From Bacteroidales bacterium (lineage in GTDB: Bacteria > Bacillota > Clostridia > Lachnospirales > Lachnospiraceae): a DNA stretch of 44,002 nt. Position 1 is the first letter of the stretch; every line of letters starts with the position of its first letter. The stretch is from assembly GCA_023664535.1 (NCBI GenBank), contig JAMPFJ010000024.1, positions 1 to 44,002 of the forward strand, written 5' to 3'. The translations under genes and the position numbers were made by a program. Below are positions 15,425-24,733 of the stretch, one piece after another. The notes beneath the pieces were generated by a model. It made no database searches, was not told where the DNA came from, and worked only from the letters and a program-made list of their open reading frames with translations.

Positions 15425-15862
15425 ATGAACGCAGGGTTTTCAAAAGAATTAAAGCGTTACAATCATCTGATAACGGAAATAGACGCCGTATATCATACCA
15501 TATCCTTAAAATTCGGTTTATCCGACAGCGCAATGGTTATTCTCTATACCCTGTGTGAGGCCGGCGGTTCCTGCCTGCTTCAGGATATCTGCCGCACCTC
15601 CGGAATGAGTAAGCAGACACTAAATTCCGCCCTTCGCAAGCTGGAAAGCGAGGACATCCTCTATCTTGAACCGGCAGGAGCAAAAAATAAAAAAGTCTGC
15701 CTTACCGAAAAGGGAAAACTGCTTGCAGAGCAAACCGCCTTGAAAATAATTACCGCAGAGAATGATATCTTTTTATCCTGGGCGCAGGAAGATGTCGAAA
15801 AGTACCTTGAGTTAACCGAACGCTATCTGCACACCCTGCAGGAAAAAAGCAGGGAACTATAG
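15425..15862 (+). CDS. MarR-family repressor of the adjacent MATE gene
   Basis: The 145-residue regulator starts at the ATG at 15425, six bases after AGGAGG. It carries a winged helix: LLQDICRTSGMSKQTLNSAL as recognition region, and EPAGAKNKKVCLTEKGKLL as the wing. It precedes a MATE exporter by 41 bases, the same pairing as mepR-mepA of Staphylococcus. Paired palindromes over its promoter suggest it represses its own operon until a toxic ligand releases it. A longer reading starting at 15362 would include the promoter and is rejected. Confidence 0.92.
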   Translation: MNAGFSKELKRYNHLITEIDAVYHTISLKFGLSDSAMVILYTLCEAGGSCLLQDICRTSGMSKQTLNSALRKLESEDILYLEPAGAKNKKVCLTEKGKLLAEQTALKIITAENDIFLSWAQEDVEKYLELTERYLHTLQEKSREL

Positions 15863-15903
15863 GGATACATTAATATGCATAAGCTGCTAAAGGAAGAAGA
15901 ACA

Positions 15904-17241
15904 ATGAAAACAACTATTTCGTTATCCAGTCATTTTACTTATAAGAAACTTTTATCTTTTACCTTTCCCTCTGTGATTATGATGGTCTTTACCTCAATCT
16001 ACGGTGTGGTAGACGGTTTTTTTGTGTCGAATTTTGCCGGAAAGACTGCTTTTGCCGCAATCAATCTGATTATGCCTTTTATTATGATTCTTGGCGGCAT
16101 GGGATTTATGATTGGCACCGGCGGTACTGCTCTGGTGTCCAAAATACTTGGAGAGGGGGACAGGGAAAAAGCCAATCGGTATTTTTCCCTGATGGTATAT
16201 CTGACCTTAATTATGGGATTTGCGCTATCGGCTGCCGGTTTCTGCTTTATCCGTCCCGTTTCGGTTCTCCTTGGCGCCACAGCGCAGATGATGGACAGCT
16301 GTATTCTTTACGGCCGGGTAGTCATCGGGTTTACCACAGCATTTATGCTGCAAAATGTATTCCAGAGCTTTCTGATTGCCGCACAAAAGCCACAGCTGGG
16401 ACTGGCTGCAACTGTTGCCGCTGGAATTACTAATATGCTTCTGGATGCTGCATTTGTAGGGGTTTTCAAATGGGGAGTTGCCGGAGCCGCACTGGCAACG
16501 GGATTAAGCCAGTGCGTCGGCGGAATCCTGCCGCTAATCTATTTCATCCGCCCCAACGACAGCCTGCTCCGGCTCACCGGAACAAAGCTGGAAATAAAAC
16601 CCCTGCTGCAGGCATGCGGAAACGGTTCTTCAGAGCTGATGAACAATATCTCCACCTCCGTTGTCAGTATTATCTATAATTTCCAGCTTTTGAAATATGT
16701 AGGGGAAAATGGGGTGTCCGCCTATGGCGTCATCATGTACGTAGAATTTATATTCGCCGCTATTTTTATCGGATATTCCATCGGCTCCGCTCCGATAATA
16801 TCCTATCACTATGGTGCGAAAAACCATGCAGAGTTAAAAAATATGCTGAAAAAAAGCGTGTTACTGACCATCGGCGGTGGAATTGTCCTGACTGGACTTG
16901 CCTTCCTGCTTGCCGACCCCCTTGCCCGGCTGTTTGTCGGCTATGATGCCGAACTGTTTGCACTTACCGCTCATGCCTTCCGGTTATTTGCCTTTTCCTT
17001 TTTACTGACAGGCTTTAATATTTTTGTTTCTTCATTTTTTACCGCATTGAATAATGGCGCCGTTTCGGCAGCCATATCCTTTTTGCGGACTTTGGTTTTT
17101 CAAACCCTGTCCGTATTGATACTGCCGCTACTGTTTAAGGTTGACGGTATCTGGCTGGCGATTACCGCCGCCGAAGTCTTTGCCTGCATCATTTCCACCA
17201 TTTTTATTTTCACCAAAAGCGGAAAGTACCAATACAGATGA
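15904..17241 (+). CDS. MATE family efflux transporter (MepA-like)
   Basis: The 445-residue membrane protein has 12 predicted hydrophobic segments and MATE-family features: FTFPSVIMMVFTSIYGVVDG at the start and GMGFMIGTGGTALVSKILGE. It likely exports cationic drugs or metabolites. Co-transcription with the MarR repressor (AAGGAAG ribosome site, 41-base gap) suggests induction by its own substrates. The gene converges on the synthetase gene at 17308. The 66-base gap has only a weak GCCG/CGGC hairpin before TTTTT, so termination there is uncertain. Confidence 0.93.
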   Translation: MKTTISLSSHFTYKKLLSFTFPSVIMMVFTSIYGVVDGFFVSNFAGKTAFAAINLIMPFIMILGGMGFMIGTGGTALVSKILGEGDREKANRYFSLMVYLTLIMGFALSAAGFCFIRPVSVLLGATAQMMDSCILYGRVVIGFTTAFMLQNVFQSFLIAAQKPQLGLAATVAAGITNMLLDAAFVGVFKWGVAGAALATGLSQCVGGILPLIYFIRPNDSLLRLTGTKLEIKPLLQACGNGSSELMNNISTSVVSIIYNFQLLKYVGENGVSAYGVIMYVEFIFAAIFIGYSIGSAPIISYHYGAKNHAELKNMLKKSVLLTIGGGIVLTGLAFLLADPLARLFVGYDAELFALTAHAFRLFAFSFLLTGFNIFVSSFFTALNNGAVSAAISFLRTLVFQTLSVLILPLLFKVDGIWLAITAAEVFACIISTIFIFTKSGKYQYR

Positions 17242-17307
17242 ATACGGCGTATTACAGAAAATATTTTCTTTTCCGTCCAACCCCCCTGCCGCTTCCCTGC
17301 CGGCTTT

Positions 17308-20300
17308 TTAAATTTCCCGAATCACCTTGGGAAGCATCGTTCCTTCATATTTTGCCTGCATCTCCTCCATAATCTTCTCCGCCGTCTTACCACTTTCCAA
17401 CGCTACGTCTGCTGTCAGGCTCATTTCATTTACATCTGTATCATAATAAAGATATGCCTTTGCCATCGTAACACCCTCACAGGCGAGCAATGCCTGTTCC
17501 ACATCCTTTAAATAGAACTGGCGCAGGCCATGGATACCGTCGGTTACCACAGTACGTCCGTTATTCTCCAGAAAATCCAGTGATTTGTCCGGCAAAATGC
17601 GGGCAACCATATCTGTTTCATATAAAACGCCGTCGCCGTATGGGTTTTCTAATTCCTTGGTGTAGGTCTTTGGCTTATAGTCCATGATATAAAGTGTTCC
17701 CCATGCGCCATAAGGTTTCTTTTTATAGCTTTCATCCAGTATGTATACTTTACACCGCTTCGCTCTCTTCTCCGCTACCAGTTCAAAGCCTGCCTCCTGG
17801 TTCAGCTCATTAATCGAAACATAGAAGTGCTTTGGATACACCTCTTCCGGCAGGTGGCGCTTTAATCGGCGCACGGAAGGCTCGTCAAGCATAGCAAGCA
17901 CGACCGCCTCCAAACAGTCGATAAAAATCTGAAGCTGCTCTTTATCAAAACGGTTCGCCCAGTAACGAAGCTCCTGATAGTAGCCCTTGTTATCTGACAT
18001 CACCTGAAGGTGGAACGGCAGTGCATCAAGCTGGATATGCTCCCTTTCTGCCGGCAGTCCACCGATGCTGTCCTGCCCTAAAATATCTCCCTGGTACTGG
18101 AAAAATACCTCTCCCTGCCTTGACATAGAAATTGTGCTCTTCATCGTATTCATAATCTGTTTTCCCGTTCTCTTTAAGAGTGACAGAACCTTTTCATGCG
18201 GTTCCTTGGTAAAGCGGCAGAAATAACAGGTAAACAATGCACCTGCCAGACGGCTGTAACGGCTGTCCGTTCTTCCGCTATGTATACTGTTACAGAAAAC
18301 ATCCTCCTCATCGCTAAAGAGGTAGACCAGATAATTAAATGCCGTGACAAACATTACATTTTCCGAAACACCGTTCTTCTTGCAAAAATACATAATCTTC
18401 TTGCGGTTTAAGCGTGTCAGACGGCTGCGGAGAACCCCGTACTCTCTTGCAAAGGCATCCTCTCGCTGCCGCTGGTTCAAGATACTTCTGTCCAGCCGGA
18501 CATCCTTCATTAGCTCGGCCGCCGCCCTGATATCACGCTCCCGAAGCCCGTTCGTCATCCGCGCCTGATCCTCCAGTATATACTCGTAGAAGGTATAGCT
18601 CTCCTTCTCAAGTTCCTCTCCACAATAACGGTTATTGATGTCCTCCAGAATAATATTAATGGTAATTCCATCACCAACAACATGTGCCACATCGATAAAC
18701 ATATATTTATTCTCTTCGGTTTCACAAAGACAGGCATGAACCAGATTATCCTCCTGCGTATAGGCGAACGGAACCACGAGTGTCTCCTTCTTTTTCTGCC
18801 ACTCCTTTTCGGAAAGCTTCAGTACCGGTATATCAATCTGCCTGCTGTCATCACGGAATACCATATACTGCTGTCCGTCAAAATGAATGTTTGCCTTTAA
18901 GCCCGGATGGGCATCCAGCATATCCCCGACAGCCGCCTTTAAACGTTCCAAATCAATATCCGGATGAAGCTTAAACAAAAACGGCAGATTGGATGTCGTA
19001 TTTCCCTTGATAATATAGGCGAAATACTTTTGTATGTTAGTAAGCGGATATACCTCTCTGACACTCAGGTCGATATCTCCCTTACGCTCCACATTACTTA
19101 AAAATGCTTCCAGATTCTCAATCGTGTTATACTCCAGCAAATCCGACAGCGTAATTCCCCTGCCAAGCTGACGGTCAATTTCCTCGATTAACATTACGCT
19201 TCCAAGAGAATCCAGACCTCCGGTATATAAATCCTCCGAAACATCCAACAGTTCATTTCCGGTAATCTCCACCACAATATCGTAAAGTGTCTGCTGCATT
19301 TCGGTCTGCGGACGCTTCACATCACTCCTCCTCGTCTCCGAATGTGCTTTTGCCTCGAAGAACTTCTCCCGGATGATTTTCTTGGAGGAAGTCTTTTCAA
19401 ACGGATGCTTACGCACCGTACAGCGGACAATCTTGGAAAAGGGAGGAAGCTCCTCATTCTTTTTGTTGATAATCTCCTGCACCGCCTGTTCAATATCCGT
19501 AATATTCTGCATCTGGGCATACTCAAAATTCGGATATACCTCCGCCACAATCGTATCCCCTTCTCCGTAAACGAGGATATCCTGTATCAGCACCTCATTA
19601 TCAAAGCGGTTTTCAATGCCCTCCGGCGCCACATTTTCCCCATTGCTTAAAATAATCAGGTTCTTCTTCCGTCCGGTCAGATAAATGTAGCCCTCCTCGT
19701 CCACATATCCCATATCACCGGTACATAACCAGCCATCCTCGGTAATCACTTCCTTTGTCAGCTCCGGCTCCTTATAGTAGCCCATCATCACAGAGGGACT
19801 GTTTACCTGAATCTCTCCGTCCACAATCCGTACCTTGCAACGCTCCACAACCTTTCCGACCGAATCCAGTTTATCCACACATTCATAATCCGGTGCGGAA
19901 ATCTTGGGCGAGCACTCCGACATTCCATAGCCCTGTCCAATCGTTATGCCTAATTTTGCAAAATTCATCGCCAAATCCTTAGCGAGATATCCGCCGCCGC
20001 TTATAATTTTGTGGAAGCGTCTGCCGAGCACCATATCCTTTACTTCTGTATCCGACAGCTCCGGATTCCGCTTCTTTGTCATCGCAATGCGGTTATAGAG
20101 CATCTTGCTAATCATCGGGACAACCCGAATGGAGGTCGGCATATAAATCGGAATATAGGTCATGATTTTGGACACATCCGGGCAGAGACATAACAGGCTT
20201 CCGTACCGCATAACCAAAAATACATCCCCGCTCAGACAGAAAATATGATGGATTGGGAGGACATTCATACACACCTCAAAAGACTGGTCCTCGGTCTCCG

Positions 20301-20901
20301 TACTGCTGAAGAGGTTATCAATCAAATTACCGTGGGAAAGCATGACACCTTTTCCCCTTCCCGTTGTCCCGGAAGTAAAGATAATCATCGCACATTCTTC
20401 TTCCTTAGCAGCCGGAGCAAAGGGATGACTCTCATAAATCTTGCACAGCTCCGGAATATTTTGCTCCTGCATCTTCTGCATACAAATACAATGCTTAATT
20501 CCCGGACATGCCCTCATAATCGCCTCGACCTCAACACTGTATTCCCAGTCAAACAACAGCGCATCAATCTCTGCTCTTGTGATATTATCAATCAATACCT
20601 CCTCGCTTGCCTGAATATCCAGAGGAACTGCGATACCCCCGGCAGATACCGTTCCAAAAATACTGACGAGATAACGGTAGCTGCAGCGTCCAATCATGGC
20701 AACATGATACGTCCCCTGCTTTTCCTCCTGCTGCTCCTGCACCCATGCGCCAAAGGAACAGCTGTCCTTAAGCAGCTGGCTGTAGGTTTTGTCATAAAAC
20801 ACATCTTCCTTTTCATACTTGATAAATGTCTTTGATGCATACTCTTTTCCGGCATTTGCCAGTAAATCGTATAAGGTTTTGGTATTCTCTAAGGTTATCA
20901 T
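17308..20901 (-). CDS. Solitary A-PCP-C synthetase with degenerate A remnant
   Basis: The 1197-residue product is a one-gene NRPS-like enzyme. Residues 1-520 are an acyl/aminoacyl-AMP ligase: IIFTSGTTGRGKGVMLSH (173-190), GYGMSECSPKIS (324-335), TGDMGYVDEEGYIYLTGRKK (394-413), and the late lysine in KTSSKK. It looks more like long-chain acyl-CoA ligases than amino-acid activating domains. Residues 535-602 are a carrier domain with phosphopantetheine Ser565 in GGLDSLGS. Residues 612-1015 resemble a condensation domain with His740 in AHVVGDG; the first His of HHxxxDG is Ala. Residues 1048-1190 resemble adenylation motifs A6-A9 (KVYILDESYKK, LYETDMVARILPDKSLDFL) without a core. No thioesterase or reductase is seen. 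Start chosen at the ATG after GGAGG. I infer acyl transfer onto a small nucleophile. Confidence 0.85.
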   Translation of the reverse strand: MITLENTKTLYDLLANAGKEYASKTFIKYEKEDVFYDKTYSQLLKDSCSFGAWVQEQQEEKQGTYHVAMIGRCSYRYLVSIFGTVSAGGIAVPLDIQASEEVLIDNITRAEIDALLFDWEYSVEVEAIMRACPGIKHCICMQKMQEQNIPELCKIYESHPFAPAAKEEECAMIIFTSGTTGRGKGVMLSHGNLIDNLFSSTETEDQSFEVCMNVLPIHHIFCLSGDVFLVMRYGSLLCLCPDVSKIMTYIPIYMPTSIRVVPMISKMLYNRIAMTKKRNPELSDTEVKDMVLGRRFHKIISGGGYLAKDLAMNFAKLGITIGQGYGMSECSPKISAPDYECVDKLDSVGKVVERCKVRIVDGEIQVNSPSVMMGYYKEPELTKEVITEDGWLCTGDMGYVDEEGYIYLTGRKKNLIILSNGENVAPEGIENRFDNEVLIQDILVYGEGDTIVAEVYPNFEYAQMQNITDIEQAVQEIINKKNEELPPFSKIVRCTVRKHPFEKTSSKKIIREKFFEAKAHSETRRSDVKRPQTEMQQTLYDIVVEITGNELLDVSEDLYTGGLDSLGSVMLIEEIDRQLGRGITLSDLLEYNTIENLEAFLSNVERKGDIDLSVREVYPLTNIQKYFAYIIKGNTTSNLPFLFKLHPDIDLERLKAAVGDMLDAHPGLKANIHFDGQQYMVFRDDSRQIDIPVLKLSEKEWQKKKETLVVPFAYTQEDNLVHACLCETEENKYMFIDVAHVVGDGITINIILEDINNRYCGEELEKESYTFYEYILEDQARMTNGLRERDIRAAAELMKDVRLDRSILNQRQREDAFAREYGVLRSRLTRLNRKKIMYFCKKNGVSENVMFVTAFNYLVYLFSDEEDVFCNSIHSGRTDSRYSRLAGALFTCYFCRFTKEPHEKVLSLLKRTGKQIMNTMKSTISMSRQGEVFFQYQGDILGQDSIGGLPAEREHIQLDALPFHLQVMSDNKGYYQELRYWANRFDKEQLQIFIDCLEAVVLAMLDEPSVRRLKRHLPEEVYPKHFYVSINELNQEAGFELVAEKRAKRCKVYILDESYKKKPYGAWGTLYIMDYKPKTYTKELENPYGDGVLYETDMVARILPDKSLDFLENNGRTVVTDGIHGLRQFYLKDVEQALLACEGVTMAKAYLYYDTDVNEMSLTADVALESGKTAEKIMEEMQAKYEGTMLPKVIREI

Positions 20902-20915
20902 AATTCCTCCACTTC

Positions 20916-20955
20916 TTCGCATTGCGAATGATATTCTATTTTTAGAGAATAGCAA
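20916..20955 (-). promoter_or_regulatory. Synthetase promoter with MarR operator
   Basis: On the minus strand TTGCTA (20950-20955), a 16-base spacer and TATCAT (20928-20933) form a plausible promoter. The 13-base palindrome TTCGCATTGCGAA (20916-20928) abuts the -10 and covers the expected transcription start. An almost identical palindrome is at 20968-20980. Position and duplication suggest repression by the MarR protein encoded upstream. Confidence 0.68.
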
Positions 20956-20993
20956 AAAAGGAATTATTTCGCAATGCGAAACAATTCCTTTTT
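20955..20993. terminator. Terminator hairpin carrying a second MarR operator
   Basis: AAAAAGGAATT and AATTCCTTTTT pair as an outer 11-base stem. After one-base mismatches, TTTCGCA and TGCGAAA continue the stem to a one-base centre, giving a 39-base near-perfect palindrome. On the minus strand it is followed by TTTTTTG, so it should end the marR transcript before the synthetase promoter. The inner 15 bases are the same operator sequence as at 20916. Confidence 0.75.
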
Positions 20994-21003
20994 GATAAAA
21001 ATA

Positions 21004-21426
21004 TTATGCTTCGTAGGCCAATACAATTTTCAGCAGGCGAATTAGCTCTTCCGTGTCCTTCCTGCCCAGCTGCTTCAGCAAACCTGCATATTCCTGTTTG
21101 ATTGCCTCACGTTTTTGTTTTGCCGCCTTTTTTCCTTCTTTCGTTACATAAACCAGCACCCGCCGTTTGTCTTTCTCACATTTTCTACGCTCAATCAGTC
21201 CCTTGCGCTCCAAGCTTAATAATATGTCTGTCATACGACCGGGAACAACATGCAGCTGCTGCGTTAAGATACCGGCAGACACACCGTTTTGTACATATGT
21301 CAAATAGCGCAGTGTACCGTATTCACCCCGGATACTGTCCTGTACCGCCCGATTCATCCTGCGGTTCAACAGCTCCGCTAACAGGCTGTACAGCTCCTCA
21401 CCCAGATTTATTTTCTCCTCTTTCAT
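21004..21426 (-). CDS. MarR-family regulator of the synthetase gene
   Basis: This 140-residue winged-helix protein has GILTQQLHVVPGRMTDILLS as the recognition region and ERRKCEKDKRRVLVYVTKEG as the wing, both typical of MarR. It lies directly upstream of the synthetase with 102 bases between the two start/stop ends, filled by two matching palindromes and a terminator. I infer it represses the synthetase and responds to a phenolic or lipid-like ligand, perhaps a precursor or product. No copy of the palindrome is seen at its own promoter. Confidence 0.92.
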   Translation of the reverse strand: MKEEKINLGEELYSLLAELLNRRMNRAVQDSIRGEYGTLRYLTYVQNGVSAGILTQQLHVVPGRMTDILLSLERKGLIERRKCEKDKRRVLVYVTKEGKKAAKQKREAIKQEYAGLLKQLGRKDTEELIRLLKIVLAYEA

Positions 21427-21475
21427 TCTTCATCATCCTATTGGTTCGTTTCTCGATATCGTCTGTTATATTCCC

Positions 21476-21504
21476 ATTATATAATCTTTTTACCCGACAG
21501 ACAA
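21476..21504 (-). promoter_or_regulatory. Promoter of the marR gene
   Basis: TTGTCT (21499-21504) and TATAAT (21476-21481) are 17 bases apart on the minus strand, in the 87-base gap after mglC. It makes marR independent of the mgl operon, although no terminator is seen between them. Confidence 0.72.
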
Positions 21505-21513
21505 TGCCTGCAA

Positions 21514-23169
21514 TTATTTTTTCTGTACATATTTCAGACAGTCAAGGGTTACCGCAATGAGGATGATAATACCGGAAAATACAAACTGAAGGTTCGTATC
21601 AATACCCAGAATTGTCAGGGAATACGTAAGCGCTGTGAAAATGAACACACCGACTACCACCCCGGAAATCCTGCCGATACCACCGGTAAAGGATACGCCG
21701 CCGACTACACAGGCCGCTATCGCATCCATCTCCCAGCCCTGACCGTAAGCAGCGGAGCCGGAGCCAACCATTCTTGCACATTCCAGCCACGAGCCAAATC
21801 CATAAAGAATACCTGCTAAAACGAATGCGCCCACCGTAACACGGAATACGGAAATCCCCGAAACCGATGCCGCCTCCGGATTTCCGCCGACGGCAAACAG
21901 ATTTTTACCAAAGGTGGTCTTGTTCCAGATAAACCAGACAATGACGATTGCTGCCGCCGCCCAGAGAATAATTGTCGGAAACCCGTTTATTTTCGGAATA
22001 ATCATGTTGGGAATTGCCGGTTCTATCGCACCGAAGGACACTCCCTTCGTCGCATACGTGACAAGCCCGAAAATTACCAGCATGTTTGCCATGGTAGAAA
22101 TAAAGGGATGCATTTTAAATTTCGCAGTAAAGAACCCCGAAATTGCAGTGAAAAATGTGCACAAAAATACGCAGACTGCCAATGCCAAAATCACCCTTGC
22201 CCCGGTCGGGATTCCCGTAAAATCAAATACATGGCCGAAAACGGAACCCGTATTGATTCCCTGATGCATGATAATTGTCGCTGCCGTCATTCCCATACCA
22301 ACCATACGCCCAATCGAAAGGTCCGTACCGGTAAGCAGAATCAGCCCTGCTACGCCAAGTGCAAGGAACATTCGGGGAGACGCCTGCTGAAGGATGTTCA
22401 GCACATTATTATATGTGAGCAGCGGCGCATTTTTTATCATTGGCGTGATAATGCACAGCATAATAAAAATTAAAATAATCGCAATATACAAACCGTTTTG
22501 CAGCAAAAATGTCCTGCGGTTAAACGTATACTGATAATTTTCCCACTTCTGCGCCAGCGTCTCCGCAAATGTAAATTTCGACATACGCAGCAGGTCAATC
22601 AGATGATATTTATACGCATATGCCGCATGCCTTCTGTCTTTTATCTGCTGAAGCTCCTTTTCTAACTGCATCTTCGCATCAAACAGCCGGTTTTTATAAA
22701 CGTATTTCTCGTCCTTTATTTCCTGGCGGTCAGAAAGCCCGGAAACGGCTTCCTGATGCTCCCGTTCCAGCCCGGCAAGCCTTTTGCGGTACCGCTCCTT
22801 TGCTTCCGCCCTTTCCTGTTCACAGCTTTCCTTCACCGGCTCATAATAACCGGTATCAAAATGCCGTTTAATATACCTCTCCGCATCCGCAGTCAATTTT
22901 GAAATCTCGTCCTTATGTTTCGCTTCTATGCCTTTCGCTTTTTTCAAAGCAATTTTGTCTTCTTCGATTTTCGCCCGCTTCTCTTCCTTTGTCAGAGCAG
23001 CGTCCTGCTTTACTCTTTCCATATGGCTTTGAAGAGAGAGAACCTTTTCTGTCCCTTCCGCTCTGAGGGCGTCAATCTGAGTCTGAATTTTGTTTACATA
23101 ATCTTCAATCGGCTGACGAAGCTGCAACTCCTGTTTTGCCGAGAGAATTGCACTGTTTTTATTGTCCAT
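21514..23169 (-). CDS. mglC: Galactose/methyl-galactoside ABC permease, extended MglC
   Basis: The C-terminal 330 residues are a sugar ABC permease of the MglC/RbsC type: ASPRMFLALGVAGLILLTGT, DLSIGRMVGMGM, and GGVSFTGGIGRISGVVVGV. The E. coli MglC is about 336 residues, but this protein has 551. The extra roughly 220 N-terminal residues are soluble, highly charged and predicted coiled coil, with many Glu, Lys, Arg and Gln (for example EERAKIEEDK-like and RYRKRLAGLEREH). It follows mglA by 18 bases. The permease call is strong; the role of the extension is unknown. Confidence 0.9.
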   Translation of the reverse strand: MDNKNSAILSAKQELQLRQPIEDYVNKIQTQIDALRAEGTEKVLSLQSHMERVKQDAALTKEEKRAKIEEDKIALKKAKGIEAKHKDEISKLTADAERYIKRHFDTGYYEPVKESCEQERAEAKERYRKRLAGLEREHQEAVSGLSDRQEIKDEKYVYKNRLFDAKMQLEKELQQIKDRRHAAYAYKYHLIDLLRMSKFTFAETLAQKWENYQYTFNRRTFLLQNGLYIAIILIFIMLCIITPMIKNAPLLTYNNVLNILQQASPRMFLALGVAGLILLTGTDLSIGRMVGMGMTAATIIMHQGINTGSVFGHVFDFTGIPTGARVILALAVCVFLCTFFTAISGFFTAKFKMHPFISTMANMLVIFGLVTYATKGVSFGAIEPAIPNMIIPKINGFPTIILWAAAAIVIVWFIWNKTTFGKNLFAVGGNPEAASVSGISVFRVTVGAFVLAGILYGFGSWLECARMVGSGSAAYGQGWEMDAIAACVVGGVSFTGGIGRISGVVVGVFIFTALTYSLTILGIDTNLQFVFSGIIILIAVTLDCLKYVQKK

Positions 23170-23187
23170 ATTTATTCATCTCCCCAC

Positions 23188-24696
23188 TTATAGGTATTTT
23201 GCACTAAGTCTTAAAAGCTCTTCCTGATTTGTTTCTTTCGTATTTACAATTCCCGAAAGATGCCCATTTGACATAACGCCGATTCGGTTTGTAATTCCCA
23301 GAATTTCCGGCATTTCAGAGGAGACAACAATAATCGCCTTTCCCTGCTTAGCCATATTAATAATCAATTCATAGATTTCATATTTTGCGCCTACGTCAAT
23401 TCCTCTTGTTGGCTCATCCATCATGAATACCTGCGGACTTCGCTCCAGCCATTTTCCCAGAATAACCTTTTGCTGGTTTCCTCCTGAAAGGCTTGAAATC
23501 ATATCCTCCGGTCCCATGCATTTCGTATGCATAATCTTGATTTCCTTCGCCGTTGCCTTAACCATCTTAGAATCGGAAAGGGCAATCCCCGACTTGTATT
23601 GCTCCAGGTTTGCAATCGTAGTATTAAAGGTAAGGTCACCCTTCAAAAACAGCCCGTTTGCCTTTCGTTCTTCTGTAACCATAGCAAAGCCGTGCTCCAT
23701 GGCTTCTCTTGCATTACTGAAATTCATCAGCCGATTGTTAAAATACACACGTCCCGCCGCTCTGGTCCGAACCCCGAATATTGTTTCCAAAAGCTCTGTA
23801 CGTCCGGCGCCGACCAGACCGTAAAGCCCGAAAATTTCTCCCTCCCGCACATCAAAGGAAATGTCCTGTAAATGTGGTTCAAACTTGGTGGACAAATGTT
23901 GAACCGATAATATAACCTCCTTTGGCGTGTTATCAACAGGCGGAAAACGGTTTTCAAGGGAACGTCCAACCATCGCCGCAATCAGCTCATTCATGTCTGT
24001 ATCCCTGCTGCTTTTTGTCATGACGAGATTTCCGTCCCGGAGCACGGATATCTCATCGCAGATTTCAAAGATTTCATCCATTTTATGCGAGATATAGATT
24101 AGGGAAATTCCCTGTTCCTTTAACATCCGCATCATCTCGAAAAGCTTATCTACCTCCTGCACGGTCAGCGAGGACGTCGGTTCATCCAGAACAATTACCT
24201 TGGAATTATAGGAAATTGCTTTGGCAATCTCGCACATCTGCCTTTGTGATACAGACATATTCCGCATGGGCTGGGTTAAATTTACCGTCATCCCCAGCTT
24301 TCGGAAAAGCTCAAAGGCTTCTTTTTTCATCCTGCCTTCATCTACTATTCCCATGGAATTTACGGGATACCGCCCAAGAAATAAATTATCCGTCACGTTT
24401 CTCTCCAGGCACTGATTCAGCTCCTGATGAACCATGGCAATACCATTTTCCAGGGCATCCTTTGGTCCGGAAAAGCTTACTTCTTTTCCGTCCAGAAAAA
24501 TATTTCCCTCGTCCTTTTGGTATGTACCGAACAGGCATTTCATCATCGTTGATTTCCCTGCGCCGTTTTCACCCATAAGCCCCATAACCGTCCCACGTTT
24601 CACATCCAGGTTAATATGGTCCAAAACCCTGTTTCTGCCGAAAGACTTGCTCAAACCACGTATCGATAAGACGATATCATTTTTCCTGTCTGCCAT
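23188..24696 (-). CDS. mglA: Galactose ABC transporter ATPase, duplicated type
   Basis: The 502-residue ATPase has two nucleotide-binding halves. The first has Walker A GENGAGKST, signature MSVSQRQMCEIAKA and Walker B VIVLDEPTSS. The second has a degenerate Walker A GLVGAGRTE, signature SGGNQQKVILGKWL and MDEPTRGIDVGAKYE. This is the MglA/RbsA architecture that powers monosaccharide import. It lies between the binding protein (37 bases upstream) and the permease (18 bases downstream). The galactose assignment comes from the binding protein and gene order. Confidence 0.95.
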   Translation of the reverse strand: MADRKNDIVLSIRGLSKSFGRNRVLDHINLDVKRGTVMGLMGENGAGKSTMMKCLFGTYQKDEGNIFLDGKEVSFSGPKDALENGIAMVHQELNQCLERNVTDNLFLGRYPVNSMGIVDEGRMKKEAFELFRKLGMTVNLTQPMRNMSVSQRQMCEIAKAISYNSKVIVLDEPTSSLTVQEVDKLFEMMRMLKEQGISLIYISHKMDEIFEICDEISVLRDGNLVMTKSSRDTDMNELIAAMVGRSLENRFPPVDNTPKEVILSVQHLSTKFEPHLQDISFDVREGEIFGLYGLVGAGRTELLETIFGVRTRAAGRVYFNNRLMNFSNAREAMEHGFAMVTEERKANGLFLKGDLTFNTTIANLEQYKSGIALSDSKMVKATAKEIKIMHTKCMGPEDMISSLSGGNQQKVILGKWLERSPQVFMMDEPTRGIDVGAKYEIYELIINMAKQGKAIIVVSSEMPEILGITNRIGVMSNGHLSGIVNTKETNQEELLRLSAKYL

Positions 24697-24733
24697 ATTT
24701 TCACTCCTTTTTCACACGGCAGCTCCGATTAAC

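Noticed and set aside
15283..15558. 91-codon frame over the marR promoter
   Set aside because: It crosses the promoter, operators and marR in another frame, with no ribosome site.
17241..17308. Terminator between the second MATE gene and the synthetase
   Set aside because: Only four base pairs (GCCG/CGGC) with a nine-base loop precede TTTTT; too weak to call.
20902..20955. Longer start for the synthetase
   Set aside because: It would read through the operator and promoter; GGAGG precedes the ATG at 20901.
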